The notes beneath the pieces were generated by a model, which worked only from the letters and a program-made list of their open reading frames with translations, ran no database searches and was not told the DNA's origin. A stretch of 16,823 nt of DNA from Prevotella sp. CAG:1185 (GTDB taxonomy: Bacteria; Bacteroidota; Bacteroidia; Bacteroidales; Bacteroidaceae), in assembly GCA_000436695.1 (NCBI GenBank), contig HF992530.1, positions 1 through 16,823 of the forward strand. The letters run 5' to 3'. This document shows positions 16,147 to 16,823 of the stretch, piece by piece. Position numbers and translations under genes: made by a program. Position 1 is the first letter of the stretch; the number at the start of each line of letters is the position of its first letter.

Positions 16147-16623
16147 ATGAAGCTAAATCTGATTTATTCATGTTTTGCCGCTATGTGTGCGGCGTTCATG
16201 CTTTCGTCATGCAGCAGCGACGACGAAGGAACTGCAACGTTAAACGTCCGTAATGTCTACACTACGGGATGTAAGACCGAAGGACAGCCTGCCCGGGCAG
16301 GCTCCGCAACAACATTCAGTCCGTTTGATACAGAGTATGTCGAGTATAAGAGCAAGAGCGACGGCTATGTCTACATCAACCATGCTAACGTGTCTTACAA
16401 CTGCTGTTCGGAGAAAATAGACGTTACGCTGACCGTTACAGGCAACCGCATAAGCGTTGTTGAAAAGGAGACTGACACAAGCTGCAACTGCATCTGTCCC
16501 TTCGACGTCTCTTACGAGGTTGGGCCGTTGAAGGCCGGCAAGTATATTCTTGTGATAAACAGCCACAACACGCTCCACGAAATCAACTTCACGTATCCGT
16601 CAGACGGCAAGGTTGAGCTTTAG
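16147..16623 (+). CDS. Cysteine-rich lipoprotein of unknown function
   Basis: 158 residues. The signal peptide ends in the lipobox L-S-S-C (Cys22), followed by S-S-D-D-E, so an outer-membrane, probably surface-exposed, lipoprotein is likely. The mature part is a small, mostly beta protein with an unusual cysteine set: C43, a C-C pair in Y-N-C-C-S-E (about 89-90) and a C-N-C-I-C cluster (about 117-121) followed by P-F-D-V-S-Y-E-V-G-P-L. Bacteroidota encode many small lipoproteins with this C-C and C-x-C-x-C pattern, without an established function known to me. Metal binding or a disulfide-locked fold are possible. It follows the sus terminator and has no clear -7 element upstream. It may be unrelated to starch use. 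Confidence 0.8.
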   Translation: MKLNLIYSCFAAMCAAFMLSSCSSDDEGTATLNVRNVYTTGCKTEGQPARAGSATTFSPFDTEYVEYKSKSDGYVYINHANVSYNCCSEKIDVTLTVTGNRISVVEKETDTSCNCICPFDVSYEVGPLKAGKYILVINSHNTLHEINFTYPSDGKVEL

Positions 16624-16640
16624 AATATTCTTATTTAAAG

Positions 16641-16823
16641 AGTTAAGACAAATACCTTGTGGGGTATATTTATTATTAGGAGTTAAAGGAGTTAAAGTAG
16701 TTATCGCCAACAAGTTGGCTAGGAGTTAAAGTCATATGCTTTGTGGCTTAATAACAACGACATGTAGCAACAAGGCATATGACTTTAACTACTTTAACTA
16801 CTCTAACTACTTTAACTACTCTA
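16641..16823. repeat. Composite tandem and inverted repeat element, running off the window
   Basis: Nine-base units AGGAGTTAA, AGGAGTTAA and AGTAGTTAT lie at 16678-16704. A small hairpin GCCAAC-AA-GTTGGC follows at 16706-16719, then another unit at 16721-16729. The same unit recurs in the opposite orientation as TTAACTACT copies from 16785 to the window end. A module AGTTAAAGTCATATGC plus TTGT occurs directly at 16724-16746, inverted at 16790-16768 with two mismatches, and in a degraded direct copy at 16641-16662. The direct and inverted copies form a hairpin of about 25 pairs (16724-16748 with 16766-16790) with a 17-base loop. The right boundary is not in the window. Confidence 0.8.
16706..16719. 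repeat. Small inverted repeat inside the composite element
   Basis: GCCAAC (16706-16711) and GTTGGC (16714-16719) form a perfect 6-bp stem with a 2-base spacer, between the third and fourth direct 9-bp units. It has no U tract, so it is unlikely to be a terminator and looks like an internal part of the repeat. Confidence 0.55.

Noticed and set aside
16652..16667. ATACC/GGTAT hairpin as terminator of the Cys-rich lipoprotein gene
   Set aside because: Only five base pairs, and the segment is better explained as the degraded copy of the repeat module.
16749..16823. Minus-strand frame through the terminal repeat encoding V-V-K repeats
   Set aside because: It is a by-product of the 9-bp unit being a multiple of three; the other frames hit TAA in each unit, and the frame ends soon after the array.
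16678..16823. CRISPR array at the right end
   Set aside because: The units are only 9 bp, follow each other without unique spacers, and occur in both orientations. No cas gene is present.

Overview
The window looks like chromosomal DNA of a gut-type Bacteroidota, most likely Prevotella or a close relative of Bacteroides. The reasons are a complete SusC/SusD/SusE/SusF gene set, A-rich leaders with weak Shine-Dalgarno sequences, several matches to the Bacteroidota -7 promoter element (TAnnTTTG), lipoprotein signals followed by acidic residues, and intergenic repeats that remind me of Prevotella. The genus is an inference. No rRNA, tRNA, CRISPR array, transposase or phage gene was seen.

Left part (1-5143), housekeeping. 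It opens with the C-terminal end of a thioredoxin-fold protein (1-306). A complete YifB/ComM-type AAA+ ATPase follows (546-2096). A strong bidirectional terminator (2164-2218) separates it from a convergent, translationally coupled pair on the minus strand: rbfA (3470-3805) and a LolC/LolE-like ABC permease (2244-3473). An AT-rich gap of about 860 bp holds the rbfA promoter, a dispersed-repeat-like hairpin and the promoter of a small membrane-anchored protein (4667-5143) with two blocks of GX3 repeats.

Central and right part (5754-15885), an alpha-glucan (starch/maltodextrin) uptake locus. On the minus strand a LacI-family regulator (7166-8188) is followed by an MFS/SLC45-type sugar transporter (5754-7079). 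Divergently, susC-susD-susE-susF (8446-15885) form one tight operon with 34-43 bp gaps. Their lengths (1004, 556, 396 and 483 aa) agree with my recollection of the starch utilisation proteins of Bacteroides thetaiotaomicron. The roughly 260-bp divergent region carries a 20-bp near-perfect palindrome with a central CG, a probable LacI-family operator, between candidate promoters for both directions. A hairpin terminator (15901-15944) closes the operon straight after susF, and no glycoside hydrolase is present. The likely division of labour is that SusD/E/F bind glucan at the surface, SusC imports oligosaccharides across the outer membrane, the MFS protein carries maltose or maltodextrin across the inner membrane, and the LacI protein senses the sugar.

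Right end (15886-16823). A small cysteine-rich lipoprotein of unknown function (16147-16623) is followed by a composite repeat. It has 9-bp tandem units in both orientations, three copies of a module of about 23 bp, and a long imperfect hairpin. The element continues past the window end and is the least explained part of the sequence.
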